Origin: Sphingomonas sp. Root710
GTDB taxonomy: Bacteria > Pseudomonadota > Alphaproteobacteria > Sphingomonadales > Sphingomonadaceae
Direction: 5' to 3'
DNA length: 64,000 nt
Assembly (NCBI RefSeq): GCF_001429065.1
Contig: NZ_LMIB01000001.1
Coordinates: 1,249,933-1,313,932, forward strand
The notes below the pieces were generated by a model. It saw nothing but the letters and a program-made list of their open reading frames with translations. It did no database searches and had not been told where the DNA came from. Every line of letters starts with the position of its first letter. The first letter of the stretch is position 1. Below, one piece after another: positions 1 to 10,494 of this stretch. A program made the position numbers and the translations under genes.

Positions 1-1936
<1,936 letters not shown>

Positions 1937-2014
1937 GCGTCGGTTCCGCCTTTCGCGGCCAAGATAGGCATCGCCTGATTAATAACAATGGAACAGACCG
2001 GGCGATCCCCGAAT

Positions 2015-2950
2015 TCATCGCCGGGGAGGCGCTTTTTCGATCAGTATGCGTCGTCCGGGCGACAATTTGAGGCCGCCCACGCTCGCCATCAGCCCCGCAT
2101 CGAGCCGCGCCATCGCGGTTTCGAGAGTGGGGCCATCCACCTGCGAATCGCTCTCAGCGATCAGCCGCGCCAATATCCTTCGCCGGACTTCGCGCGGCAA
2201 GCCCTCCAGATCGGCGGCGATGCGCCCCTCGCCTGACCGGTCGACGCGCGCGCGGATCGCCTCCGCGACCAGCCAGTCGATCGCCGCATCGGCTTCGGCG
2301 AGATGCGCGGCGGACATGGCCATGCGGGCCACATCGATCCCCTCCCCCGCCGCCGCGAGCAGCCCGCGGACCCGAACCCGGTCATAGCGCGGATCGGCGT
2401 TGCTGGGGTCCTCGACCGTATCAACCCCGGCGACGATCGCCGCGAGCTCGGCACGCCGCCAGCCGAGCAACGGGCGGATCAGTCGCACTCCACCGAGATC
2501 GCGGCTCTCGCGAACCCCCGCAAGGCCCGACAGCCCTGCCCCGCGCGCGAGGCGCATCAGCAGGGTTTCGGCCTGATCATCGGCATGGTGAGCGGTGGCG
2601 AGCGATGCCAGGCCGCGCTCGCGGCACCATGACGCCAGGGCTTCGTAGCGAGCGCGACGGGCGGCGGATTGGATGCTTGCCTGTCGCACCACGTTGATCG
2701 TCAGCGTTCGATGCGGCACGTCCAGCGCCGCACAGGCACGGGCGACGAGCGCGGCTTCGGCGGCGGCTTCGGGGCGCAAGCCATGGTCGACCGTCGCCGC
2801 CTCGATACGGTTCGGCAACGCAGTGGCCGCGAGGTGGAGCAGCGCCATGCTGTCGGGACCGCCCGAGACAGCGATCCCAAGCCGGTCATCGGGCGCGAGG
2901 CGCGCGCTGTCGGCGTTGAAACGGTCAATCAGGGCAGGCGCTATTGCCAT
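2015..2950 (-). CDS. tilS: tRNA(Ile)-lysidine synthase TilS
   Basis: TilS uses ATP and lysine to convert C34 of the CAU-anticodon tRNA-Ile to lysidine, so that it reads AUA and is charged with isoleucine. The N-terminal PP-loop motif SGGPDSMALLHLA is clear, followed by the family blocks VDHGLR and ATAHHADDQAETLLMRLARG. At about 311 residues it is a short TilS, with the core domain plus an abbreviated C-terminal part, as in many Alphaproteobacteria. The ATG at 2950 (MAIAPALIDRF) is chosen over an in-frame GTG at 2962, which would place four extra residues inside a repeat element. It lies 78 bp upstream of ftsH and downstream of cpoB, in the same direction. Confidence 0.95.
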   Translation of the reverse strand: MAIAPALIDRFNADSARLAPDDRLGIAVSGGPDSMALLHLAATALPNRIEAATVDHGLRPEAAAEAALVARACAALDVPHRTLTINVVRQASIQSAARRARYEALASWCRERGLASLATAHHADDQAETLLMRLARGAGLSGLAGVRESRDLGGVRLIRPLLGWRRAELAAIVAGVDTVEDPSNADPRYDRVRVRGLLAAAGEGIDVARMAMSAAHLAEADAAIDWLVAEAIRARVDRSGEGRIAADLEGLPREVRRRILARLIAESDSQVDGPTLETAMARLDAGLMASVGGLKLSPGRRILIEKAPPRR

Positions 2951-2956
2951 GTTACA

Positions 2957-3052
2957 CGTCACCCCAACGAAGGCTGGGGTCCATGTCTCTCATCAGCCAG
3001 AGGGCATCTGAGAAGAATACAGCCATGGATCCAAGCCTTCGCTGGGATGACG
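2957..3052. repeat. REP/BIME-like inverted repeat pair between tilS and cpoB
   Basis: Two 29-nt near-identical units face each other: 2957-2985 and, inverted, 3024-3052. About 25 of 29 positions match once one copy is reverse-complemented. Each unit is itself partly palindromic around the AGCGAAGGCT-type core. The arrangement resembles the intergenic palindromic repeats (REP/BIME-like) scattered through many proteobacterial genomes. The transcript could form a long hairpin between cpoB and tilS that shields mRNA ends or tunes downstream expression; this role is inferred. Confidence 0.75.
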
Positions 3053-3090
3053 GAGAAAGTGCGAAAAGGATCAGCCCGGCCAGCCCATCC

Positions 3091-4008
3091 TCACTTGCAC
3101 TTGGCATCGGCCTTTCCCTTGGCGACGAGGTCGGCGAGCCCGCCGGTGACCTTGTCGGGATATTTGGCAAGCAGCACCTCATAGGCCTGACACGCCTTGT
3201 CCGGCAGCGGCGGTTTCCGCTTCATCAGCGCCTGTGCCATGTAGACATAGCTGTGCGGCGCGCGCTCGCCGGCTTCGTCCTTCGTGTTCTCGAACAGCTC
3301 GCGGATCGCTTCGTTATACTGGCCATTGTCCAGATAGGCGCGGCCGGCGAGGTTGCGGGCATAGCTGGCATATTTGTGCTTTGGATATTTGGCCGCCATC
3401 GCCTTCAGAGCGGCGACCGCCTCGGGATATTTCTTCTGCTCCCACAGCGCATAACCCGCCATATAGGCGTCCTTGCCGGCATCCCCGCTCGGGGCTGCCG
3501 CGGTCGCCGCAGCAGCGGGAACAGGGGCCGGAACCGCCGCCGTCGCGCCACCGGCAGGCCCCTTGGGCGCGGGCGGCACGGCATAAGGAAGGCTCGCACC
3601 GCCCGGTGCGCCGCCAGCGACAGGCGCCGCCTTGCCTTCCAGAACGTTCAGGCGGAACTCGGCATCGCCCTTCATCTTCGCGAACTGATCCTCGAGCTTG
3701 CGCAGATTATAGCTGTTCTGCTCGACCTGGCCGGTCAAACCCGCGAGCGCCTTTTCCAGCGCGTCGACGCGGCGCGAAAGATCGGCGACCGGGGTGTCGG
3801 CGGGCAGGCCCGCAGCGACCGGCGGCGTTGCCTGCGGCTTGATCTCAGGCTCGAAATATTGCTGCGCGCCGCCAGGGAAGACCTTGCGCTGCACGGCCTT
3901 CATCTCCTTCTCCAGCTTGCCCACCCTGCCTTCGAGCGGCATTTCCTGTTGCGCGAGCGCGGGGGCGGCGACGGAGAGAAACAGGAGGGCGACGATCGCC
4001 TTCTTCAT
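3091..4008 (-). CDS. cpoB: Cell division coordinator CpoB (YbgF), Tol-Pal associated TPR protein
   Basis: This is a periplasmic protein that in the characterised systems links peptidoglycan synthesis (PBP1B) to Tol-Pal driven outer-membrane constriction. Translation from the ATG at 4008 gives a clear signal peptide (MKKAIVALLFLSVAAPALAQ). A coiled-coil N-domain follows (heptad-like stretch, about residues 30-120), then an Ala/Pro-rich linker and a C-terminal TPR region starting near DAYMAGYALWEQKKYPEAVAAL. The upstream in-frame start at 4071 would extend ahead of the signal peptide, so it is rejected. Length (305 aa) and architecture fit CpoB/YbgF. It sits upstream of tilS-ftsH as in other Alphaproteobacteria, but pal and tol genes are not in the window. 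Confidence 0.93.
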   Translation of the reverse strand: MKKAIVALLFLSVAAPALAQQEMPLEGRVGKLEKEMKAVQRKVFPGGAQQYFEPEIKPQATPPVAAGLPADTPVADLSRRVDALEKALAGLTGQVEQNSYNLRKLEDQFAKMKGDAEFRLNVLEGKAAPVAGGAPGGASLPYAVPPAPKGPAGGATAAVPAPVPAAAATAAAPSGDAGKDAYMAGYALWEQKKYPEAVAALKAMAAKYPKHKYASYARNLAGRAYLDNGQYNEAIRELFENTKDEAGERAPHSYVYMAQALMKRKPPLPDKACQAYEVLLAKYPDKVTGGLADLVAKGKADAKCK

Positions 4009-4067
4009 GATGATATGTCCTCGAGAGATCGTTTCGCTGGGATAATGCCGCGCCTGGGCGGCCGAGA

Positions 4068-4970
4068 TCAAGGCTGTGGGCGCTGGCCAGAGTCGCTTAT
4101 CGGTCCAGCCGAGCCGGGGCTCAGCGGGTCCGCAGCATTGCCCGCCACCGGCGCGGCTTGCGTGGTGGCGGCCGGCGCCGTGGCGATCGCGACGAGCGCG
4201 TCGCGTTTCAGGCTATAGGCGCGCACCAGCCGGTCGGGCTCGCCCACCGGCGGGAGCGCAGTCTCGCCGATCATAACCTTGAGCGCCTGGGGCAAACCGG
4301 TCCGCAAGACCGGGTCGACCGCCGTATCCGGCACGGCGAAATTCTGCCCGCCCTTGAGCACGTCCATGAAATAGGTCCGGCTGCCATCGGCTTCCGACAC
4401 CTTGATCCAGACATCCTGAACCGCGGCTACGCTGATCGGACCGGTCGGCACGACAGGCGCGACGGGGACCATGGCGGGCGGCGGCGGCAGGACGCGGCGG
4501 GCGACGACCGGGCGGGCGTCGGGCACGGTATCGGCGGCGAGCTTGGCGAGATCGCTGTTGTCGCCTTCGAAGCGCAAGAGAAGGTAGACCATGCCGAGCA
4601 GCAGCGCGACGCCGAGCGCGACCATCGCCAGCAGCCGCGAGGGCACGCGAGACGGATCGACCGGCTCATAGGCCTCAGGTTCGAAATAGGCGCGGCGCTC
4701 CTCGCCAACCTGCTCACGGAACGCCCGCGAAAGCGCCTGACCATCGAGGCCCAATATATTGGCATAGCTTTTCACGAAGCCTGCCGAATAGGGGATCGCA
4801 GGAAGCGCGTCATGCTGGCCGCTCTCGATCGCCTCGAGATGGCGGAGCGGAATCCGGCTGCGCGCCGCAATATCGCTCAGGTCGAGTTTCTGGCGTCCGC
4901 GCTCGGCGGCCAGTTGCTCCCCGACCGAAGCGGGAAACAACCCCCGTTCATCATTCGCGCCGTCAACCAT
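4068..4970 (-). CDS. RodZ-like helix-turn-helix membrane protein (DUF4115 type)
   Basis: The N-terminal third (about residues 15-85) is an XRE-type HTH with the RodZ signature: VGEQLAAERGRQKLDLSDIAARSRIPLRHLEAIE, then the 'IPYSAGFVKSYANILGLD' block. A single membrane segment follows (about 115-135), then a Pro/Ala-rich periplasmic stretch and a C-terminal beta-domain of the DUF4115 type (VWIKVSEADGSRTYFMDVLKGGQNF). In studied bacteria RodZ binds MreB and supports rod shape, with the HTH acting as a protein-binding module. The ATG at 4970 has a good AAGGAG site 7 nt upstream, so the GTG at 4985 is not used. The gene is 59 bp upstream of cpoB and probably co-transcribed with it. Confidence 0.85.
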   Translation of the reverse strand: MVDGANDERGLFPASVGEQLAAERGRQKLDLSDIAARSRIPLRHLEAIESGQHDALPAIPYSAGFVKSYANILGLDGQALSRAFREQVGEERRAYFEPEAYEPVDPSRVPSRLLAMVALGVALLLGMVYLLLRFEGDNSDLAKLAADTVPDARPVVARRVLPPPPAMVPVAPVVPTGPISVAAVQDVWIKVSEADGSRTYFMDVLKGGQNFAVPDTAVDPVLRTGLPQALKVMIGETALPPVGEPDRLVRAYSLKRDALVAIATAPAATTQAAPVAGNAADPLSPGSAGPISDSGQRPQP

Positions 4971-5078
4971 TGCGCTCTCCTTCACGCGTCAGCGGAAGAG
5001 GCAGCCATCAATGAAATTGACCTGCATCCCCGCCATCGGCGTCACCGTCCCCCTGGCTCGCACGGTCTGCCGCGCATT

Positions 5079-7358
5079 TCAGCTGATCGCAACCCCATTG
5101 CTGTCGGCCCATGCGGTTAGGTCGCCCCTAAGGCTGCGCGCCGGGCGGGCGAGGAAACCGCCCATCTCCGCCCGCAACGCCGCCGCGTCGAGCGATCGGA
5201 TCATCGCCTTGACCGGGCCGATCGCCGCCGGGGTGATCGACAGGCGATCGATGCCGAGGCCGATCAAGGCCATGGCCTCGAGCGGGCGTCCGCCCATTTC
5301 GCCGCACACGCCGATCGGCACATTCGCGGCGCGTGTCTGGCGCGCGACGCGGCCGATGAAGCGCAATATCGCCGGGCTGAGCCAGTCATAGCGCTCCGCC
5401 AGCTTCGGATTGGCCCGATCGGCGGCGAACAGGAACTGGGTCAGATCATTGGTGCCGATCGACAGGAAGTCGAGCTGCGGGAGAACCATGTCGAGGCTTT
5501 CGGCCAGCGCGGGAACCTCGAGCATCGTCCCGTAGCGGATCAGATTGGGCAGCGGCCGGTGCCGCCCATGCACCCATTTGCGCTGCGCCTCGAACAGCGC
5601 GACGGCCTGTTCATATTCCCAGGGTTCGGAAACCATTGGGAACATGACGTTGAGCGTCCGTCCTGCCGCCGCCTCGATCAGCGCGCGCGCCTGCACCTTC
5701 ATCAGCGCATCGCGTTCGAGCGCGAGGCGGATCGCGCGCCAGCCGAGCGCGGGATTCTCCTCATCCGCGTCGTCATGGGTGTTCATATAGGGCAGCGCCT
5801 TGTCGCCGCCGATATCGACCGTGCGGAAGATCACAGGGCGGTCGCCCGCCACGTCGAGAACTTCCTTGTAGAGCCGCTGCTGGCGCTCGCGCTGCGGGAA
5901 GGTGGCCGAGACGAGGAACTGGAATTCGGTGCGGAACAGCCCGACCCCGTCGGCGCCCGTCACGTCGAGCGCCGCCATGTCATCGCGCAGCCCGGCGTTG
6001 ACCATCAGTTCGATGCGCAACCCGTCTTTCGTCTGCGCGGGCAGGTCGCGCATCGCGGCGAATTCGGCGCGGCGCTTCTGGCCGACCATCATCTTCGCGT
6101 CGAAGGCCTCATCCATCGTGGCGTTCGGACGGACCACCACGGAACCCGCCGTGCCGTCGAGCAGCAGTGCGTCACCATCGCTGATCGTACGGCGGACATC
6201 CTTGACGCGGCCCAGCACCGGCACGCCCATCGCGCGGGCGACGATCGTGACGTGCGCGGTCAGCGAGCCTTCCTCGAGCACCACGCCCTTCAGGCGGCGG
6301 CGATCATATTCGAGCAGCTCGGCGGGGCCGAGATTGCGCGCGATGAGGATCGAATCGCCGCGCAGGCCGAGCTGCGCCGCGGTGCCGAGCTGGCCCGAGA
6401 CGATACGGAGCAGGCGGTTGGAGAGGTCCTCCAGATCGTGCATCCGGTCCGCGAGCAACGGATCGGCGATCTCGCGCATGCGCATGCGGGTGCGCTGCTG
6501 AACGCGCTCGATCGCGGCTTCGGCGGTGAGGCCGCTATCGATCGATTCGTTGATCCGCCGGATCCAGCCTTCGTCGTAGGCGAACATCTTGTACATCGCG
6601 AGGACGTCCTGATGTTCGCCCGCCGCGCCGAAATCGGCCTCGCGGGTCATGCGCTCGATCTGGTCGCGCATCTTGGCGAAGGCCGAGATGACGCGGTGCC
6701 GCTCGACCTCGATGTCCTCCGCGACGGTATGTTCGATCTCGATGCGGGGTTGGTGATAGACCGCCCTCCCCCGCGCCATGCCCTCGACGAGCTTGAGGCC
6801 CGAAAGACGGACGGGGCCGGTGTCGCGCGTACCCTGCGCGCCAGGGCCGTTTCCATCGATCAGCCCGGCGCCGGCAATGAGTTCGGCCAGCACCATCGCT
6901 ACGGTCTGCAGCGCCTCGATCTCGACATCGTCGAACTTGCGCTGTTCGCGATGCTGCACGGCGAGCACGCCGACCGCCTGCTCACGCCGCACGATCGGGA
7001 CGCCCGCGAAGCTGTGGAACAGTTCTTCGCCGGTTTCGGGCTTATAGGCGAAGTCGGGGTGGCTGGTCGCCTCGTCGAGGTTCAGCGTTTCGACATTGTC
7101 GGCGATCGTGCCGACCAGACCTTCGCCAAGCGCCAGCTTGGTGACATGGACCGCCGCCTGCTTCAGGCCGCGGGTGGCGAACAGTTCGAGGACGCCGTCG
7201 CGCAGCAGATAGATCGAGCACACCTCGGTACCGAGCGCCTCGCCGATGATCTGAACGACCTGGTTCAGCTTCGTCTGCGCAGCCGACCGCGACGCCATCA
7301 CATCGTGAAGGCGGGTCAGAATTTCGCGCGCAGCGGAGGTTGCGGTCAACGGAGCCAT
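5079..7358 (-). CDS. ptsP: PTSNtr enzyme I (GAF domain PEP-protein phosphotransferase)
   Basis: This is EI-Ntr, the first kinase of the nitrogen-related phosphotransferase system. It passes phosphate from PEP to NPr and on to EIIA-Ntr and regulates rather than transports. At 759 aa the architecture is complete: an N-terminal GAF domain (about residues 20-165), the HPr-binding helical domain, the phosphohistidine domain with the swivelling His at about residue 369 (TAHVTIVARAMGVPVLG), and the C-terminal PEP-binding TIM barrel (LFRTEFQFL, GGDKALPY, SIGTNDLTQF, GVCGEMGG). No ptsO or ptsN is seen here, so its partners lie elsewhere. The start at MAPLTATSAAREIL fits the family. Confidence 0.96.
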   Translation of the reverse strand: MAPLTATSAAREILTRLHDVMASRSAAQTKLNQVVQIIGEALGTEVCSIYLLRDGVLELFATRGLKQAAVHVTKLALGEGLVGTIADNVETLNLDEATSHPDFAYKPETGEELFHSFAGVPIVRREQAVGVLAVQHREQRKFDDVEIEALQTVAMVLAELIAGAGLIDGNGPGAQGTRDTGPVRLSGLKLVEGMARGRAVYHQPRIEIEHTVAEDIEVERHRVISAFAKMRDQIERMTREADFGAAGEHQDVLAMYKMFAYDEGWIRRINESIDSGLTAEAAIERVQQRTRMRMREIADPLLADRMHDLEDLSNRLLRIVSGQLGTAAQLGLRGDSILIARNLGPAELLEYDRRRLKGVVLEEGSLTAHVTIVARAMGVPVLGRVKDVRRTISDGDALLLDGTAGSVVVRPNATMDEAFDAKMMVGQKRRAEFAAMRDLPAQTKDGLRIELMVNAGLRDDMAALDVTGADGVGLFRTEFQFLVSATFPQRERQQRLYKEVLDVAGDRPVIFRTVDIGGDKALPYMNTHDDADEENPALGWRAIRLALERDALMKVQARALIEAAAGRTLNVMFPMVSEPWEYEQAVALFEAQRKWVHGRHRPLPNLIRYGTMLEVPALAESLDMVLPQLDFLSIGTNDLTQFLFAADRANPKLAERYDWLSPAILRFIGRVARQTRAANVPIGVCGEMGGRPLEAMALIGLGIDRLSITPAAIGPVKAMIRSLDAAALRAEMGGFLARPARSLRGDLTAWADSNGVAIS

Positions 7359-7406
7359 TACAGGCCCGCTATCAGAAAGCGGGGCAGGATTCCAATGATG
7401 GAATCT

Positions 7407-8423
7407 TTATGCCGCGCGGCGCTCCAGCGCGACACCAGCCTCGTCGAGCATGGTCGCGACGATCTCGGCCAGCGGTTCTTCCCTGGTCACCATACCGACG
7501 GACTGACCCGCCATCACCGAGCCATTGTCGACATCGCCATCGATGACCGCGCGACGCAACGCGCCCGCCCAATAATGCTCGATCTGAAGCTGCGCCTCGA
7601 GCATCTCGACCTTGCCTTCATCGAGGAGCTGCGCGACTTCGCGCTGCTTGGCGGTGAACAATTCGCTCGAAGCATTCTTGAGCGCGCGGACCGGAATCAC
7701 CGGCAGACGCGGGTCGATCTGCACGCTGGCGACCGCATCGCGCGCCGAGGCGCGGATGAAGGCCTTCTTGAAATTGGGGTGCGCGATGCATTCGGTTGCG
7801 CAGACGAAGCGGGTGCCAAGCTGCACCCCCGCCGCGCCCATTTCGAGATAGGCGCTGATCGCCTCGCCCCGGCCGATACCGCCCGCAACGAACACCGGCA
7901 GCTGATCGGCGATCACCGGCAGCATCTCCTGCGCCAGCACGGAGGTGGAAACCGGGCCGATATGGCCACCGGCTTCCATGCCCTCGATCACCAGCGCGTC
8001 CACTCCAGAACGGATCAGTTTCTTGGCGAGAGCCAGCGCGGGTGCGAAGCAGATCAGCTTCGCGCCCGAACCCTTGATCTTCTCGATCGCCCCGCCCGGC
8101 GGCAGGCCGCCGGCAAGCACGACATGGCCGACCTGATGCCTGGCGCAGACATCGATGAGCGCATCGAGATCGGGATGCATCGTGATCAGGTTGACGCCGA
8201 AGGGCTTGCTGGTGAGCGCCTTGGTGCCCGCAATCTCCGCATCGAGCAGCGCCGGGGTCATCGCACCACAGGCGATGACGCCGAAGCAGCCGGCGTTCGA
8301 CATCGCCGCGACGAGGTGACGTTCGGACACCCAGCTCATCGCGCCGCCGAGGATCGCATATTCGCTGCCCAGGAAGGCAGCGCCGCGCGCCATCAACGCG
8401 GTGAGGCGCGCCTGGCCGCTCAA
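7407..8423 (-). CDS. Nitronate monooxygenase / 2-nitropropane dioxygenase-like FMN enzyme
   Basis: This is an FMN-dependent TIM-barrel protein of the NMO/FabK-like family. The sequence shows ILGGAMSWVS near the N-terminus, NAGCFGVIACG, PFGVNLI, EGMEAGGHIG (usual catalytic-His neighbourhood), VFVAGGIGRGEAI and GAAGVQLGTRFVCATE (phosphate-binding loops). Members oxidise alkyl nitronates, but many homologues have no known physiological substrate, so the specific activity is unproven. The start is a TTG at 8423 whose bases overlap the lysC stop by 4 nt. The alternative ATG at 8393 would remove ten residues that homologues usually have. The overlap implies translational coupling to lysC, although no metabolic link is obvious. 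Confidence 0.85.
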   Translation of the reverse strand: MSGQARLTALMARGAAFLGSEYAILGGAMSWVSERHLVAAMSNAGCFGVIACGAMTPALLDAEIAGTKALTSKPFGVNLITMHPDLDALIDVCARHQVGHVVLAGGLPPGGAIEKIKGSGAKLICFAPALALAKKLIRSGVDALVIEGMEAGGHIGPVSTSVLAQEMLPVIADQLPVFVAGGIGRGEAISAYLEMGAAGVQLGTRFVCATECIAHPNFKKAFIRASARDAVASVQIDPRLPVIPVRALKNASSELFTAKQREVAQLLDEGKVEMLEAQLQIEHYWAGALRRAVIDGDVDNGSVMAGQSVGMVTREEPLAEIVATMLDEAGVALERRAA

Positions 8424-9676
8424 GCGGCATCCTCCGCATCGAGGCCATAGGCGGTATGGAGCACGCGGACGGCGAGTTCGGTATAATCCTCATGGATCAG
8501 CACCGAGACCTTGATCTCCGACGTGGTGATCGCGAGGACGTTGATGCCGCGCGCAGCAAGCGCCGAGAACATCTTCGACGCGACGCCCGCATGGCTGCGC
8601 ATCCCGACGCCAACGACCGAGATCTTCGCGACATTGGCGTCGTGCGTCAGCCGCTCATAACCGATATTGCCGCGCTCACGCTCCAGGACGTCGAGCGAAC
8701 GGGCGAGTTCGGCCGAGGGGACGGTGAAAGTCACGTCGGTCGAACCAGTGTCATGCGCGACATTCTGCACGATCATGTCGACGTTGATGTTCGCGTCGGC
8801 GAGCGGCGCGAAGATCGAGGCGACCGCGCCGGGTCGATCGGGAACCGCGATCAGCGTGATCTTGGTCTCGTTCTTGTCATAGGCGATGCCGGTGATGAGC
8901 TGGCGTTCCATGGCGGTTCCTTCGAGTTCTTCCTCGCCGACGATCATCGTGCCGGGGGTGGGATTGTCGGTCGGCTCGTCAAAGGAGGAGAGCACCTGGA
9001 CGCGCACCTTCTCCTTCATCGCAAGGCCCACCGAACGGGTCTGCAGCACCTTGGCGCCGACCGAGGCGAGCTCGAGCATCTCTTCATAGGTGACCTTGGC
9101 GAGCTTGCGCGCCTTGGGAACGATCCGGGGGTCGGTAGTATAGACCCCGTCGACATCGGTGTAGATGTCGCAGCGGTCGGCCTTCATCGCGGCGGCCACT
9201 GCGACCGCCGAGGTGTCCGATCCGCCACGGCCCAGCGTGGTGACGCGCTCGTCCTCGGTCAGGCCCTGGAAGCCCGGGATCACGGCCACTTCGCCCGCCG
9301 CCATCGCCTTGCCGATCGCTTCCGAATTGATCTCCTGGATGCGCGCCGAGGCGTGGGCATCGCTGGTGCGGATCGGCAGCTGCCAGCCGAGCCAGCTGCG
9401 CGCCTTGACCCCCAGCGACTGCAGCACGATGGCCAGCAGGCCGCTCGTCACCTGCTCGCCCGAAGCGACCACGACGTCATATTCGCGCGGATCGTAGAGC
9501 GGCGAAGCCTCGCGGCAGAAATTGACCAGCCGGTCGGTCTCGCCCGACATCGCCGACACGACGACGGCGACCTCGTTGCCCAATTCGACCTCGTGCTTGA
9601 CGCGGTTCGCAACGTTGCGAATTCGCTCGATCCCCGCCATCGAGGTTCCGCCGAATTTCATCACGATGCGAGCCAT
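8420..9676 (-). CDS. lysC: Aspartate kinase
   Basis: This enzyme phosphorylates L-aspartate, the first step toward lysine, threonine, methionine and diaminopimelate. The ATG at 9676 gives MARIVMKFGGTSMAG, the canonical kinase start. VVVSAMSGETDRLV, PGFQGLTEDERVTTLGRGGSDTSA and DVDGVYTTDPR follow. Two ACT domains occupy the C-terminal third (about residues 265-418; ITLIAVPDRPGAVASIFAPL and KISVVGVGMRSHAGVASKMF), implying allosteric feedback by lysine and/or threonine. At 418 aa it matches monofunctional LysC. The longer in-frame start at 9775 would run into ubiG. A hairpin lies in its 83-nt leader. Confidence 0.97.
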   Translation of the reverse strand: MARIVMKFGGTSMAGIERIRNVANRVKHEVELGNEVAVVVSAMSGETDRLVNFCREASPLYDPREYDVVVASGEQVTSGLLAIVLQSLGVKARSWLGWQLPIRTSDAHASARIQEINSEAIGKAMAAGEVAVIPGFQGLTEDERVTTLGRGGSDTSAVAVAAAMKADRCDIYTDVDGVYTTDPRIVPKARKLAKVTYEEMLELASVGAKVLQTRSVGLAMKEKVRVQVLSSFDEPTDNPTPGTMIVGEEELEGTAMERQLITGIAYDKNETKITLIAVPDRPGAVASIFAPLADANINVDMIVQNVAHDTGSTDVTFTVPSAELARSLDVLERERGNIGYERLTHDANVAKISVVGVGMRSHAGVASKMFSALAARGINVLAITTSEIKVSVLIHEDYTELAVRVLHTAYGLDAEDAA

Positions 9677-9716
9677 AGGAAAACGTCTGTCCCATAAGGT
9701 CGAGGCGACCAGAAAA

Positions 9717-9734
9717 GCCCTTGGGCTCAAGGGC
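9717..9734 (-). promoter_or_regulatory. Terminator-like hairpin in the lysC leader (possible attenuator)
   Basis: On the minus strand a perfect 7-bp stem (GCCCTTG / CAAGGGC, 4-nt loop) is followed directly by TTTTCT, about 40 nt before the lysC ATG. This is the shape of a short intrinsic terminator in a 5' leader and could act as an attenuator. No leader peptide or riboswitch aptamer could be identified, and the T run is short, so a regulatory role is a hypothesis. Confidence 0.4.
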
Positions 9735-9759
9735 GCGGCCCTGATAGAGAGGGCGCCGT

Positions 9760-10494
9760 ATGAACGCAAGCGCACAAGAATATAGCTCGATCGTTGCCGA
9801 AGAGGCGGCGCATTTCGGAAAATTGGCAGCCGACTGGTGGGATCCCAATGGCTCGTCCGCGATGCTGCACAAGCTCAACCCGCCGCGGCTGCGTCATATC
9901 CGCGCGACGGTCGACCAGCATTGGGGCGGTGATTCCGCCGCGGTCAAGTCACTGGCAGGCAAGCGCGCGGTGGACGTCGGCTGCGGCGCGGGGCTGCTTG
10001 CCGAGCCACTGGCGCGGATGGGCGCGGCGGTCACCGCCATCGACGCTGCGCCTGAAAATGTCGCGGTGGCCAGACTCCACGCCGAGAAGCAGGGACTGAA
10101 CATCGACTATCGCGCAGGAGGCGTCGAAGCCTTGCAGGGCGAACGCTTCGATCTCGTAACCTCGATGGAGGTTATCGAACATGTCGCCGATCCGGCGGCC
10201 TTCATCGCGGGCCTGGCGGAGTTGCTTGCCCCCGGCGGCGTGATGATCCTGTCGACGCCGAACCGCACGCCGCTATCGCACCTGGCGATGATCCGGATCG
10301 GCGAGGGACTGGGCATGGTTCCCAAGGGAACGCACGACTGGCACAAATTCCTGACTCCCGATGAACTGTCCGCGCATCTGGGAGCAGCGGGACTGCGGGT
10401 GACCGACCGCAAGGGCCTGAGCTTCTCTCCAGCGGCTGGCTTCCATCTCAGCGACAATCTGGCGCTCGATTATTTCCTCACCGCCGTCCGGTGA
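9760..10494 (+). CDS. ubiG: Ubiquinone biosynthesis O-methyltransferase UbiG
   Basis: This SAM-dependent enzyme performs both O-methylations of ubiquinone synthesis. At 244 aa the protein carries the typical UbiG N-terminus (HFGKLAADWWDPNGSSAMLHKLNPPRLRHI), the SAM-binding glycine motif [19 protein letters not shown] (about residues 67-85), the post-motif blocks VTSMEVIEHVADP and LLAPGGVMILSTPNRT, and the 'GTHDWHKFLTPDEL' segment. It diverges from lysC with 83 bp between starts and overlaps the next methyltransferase gene by 4 bp, so it heads a three-gene operon. Confidence 0.95.
   Translation: MNASAQEYSSIVAEEAAHFGKLAADWWDPNGSSAMLHKLNPPRLRHIRATVDQHWGGDSAAVKSLAGKRAVDVGCGAGLLAEPLARMGAAVTAIDAAPENVAVARLHAEKQGLNIDYRAGGVEALQGERFDLVTSMEVIEHVADPAAFIAGLAELLAPGGVMILSTPNRTPLSHLAMIRIGEGLGMVPKGTHDWHKFLTPDELSAHLGAAGLRVTDRKGLSFSPAAGFHLSDNLALDYFLTAVR

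Noticed and set aside
5559-8450. 963-codon plus-strand open frame
   Set aside because: It runs antisense across ptsP and the nitronate monooxygenase gene, both with clear families; the translation is shadow-like.
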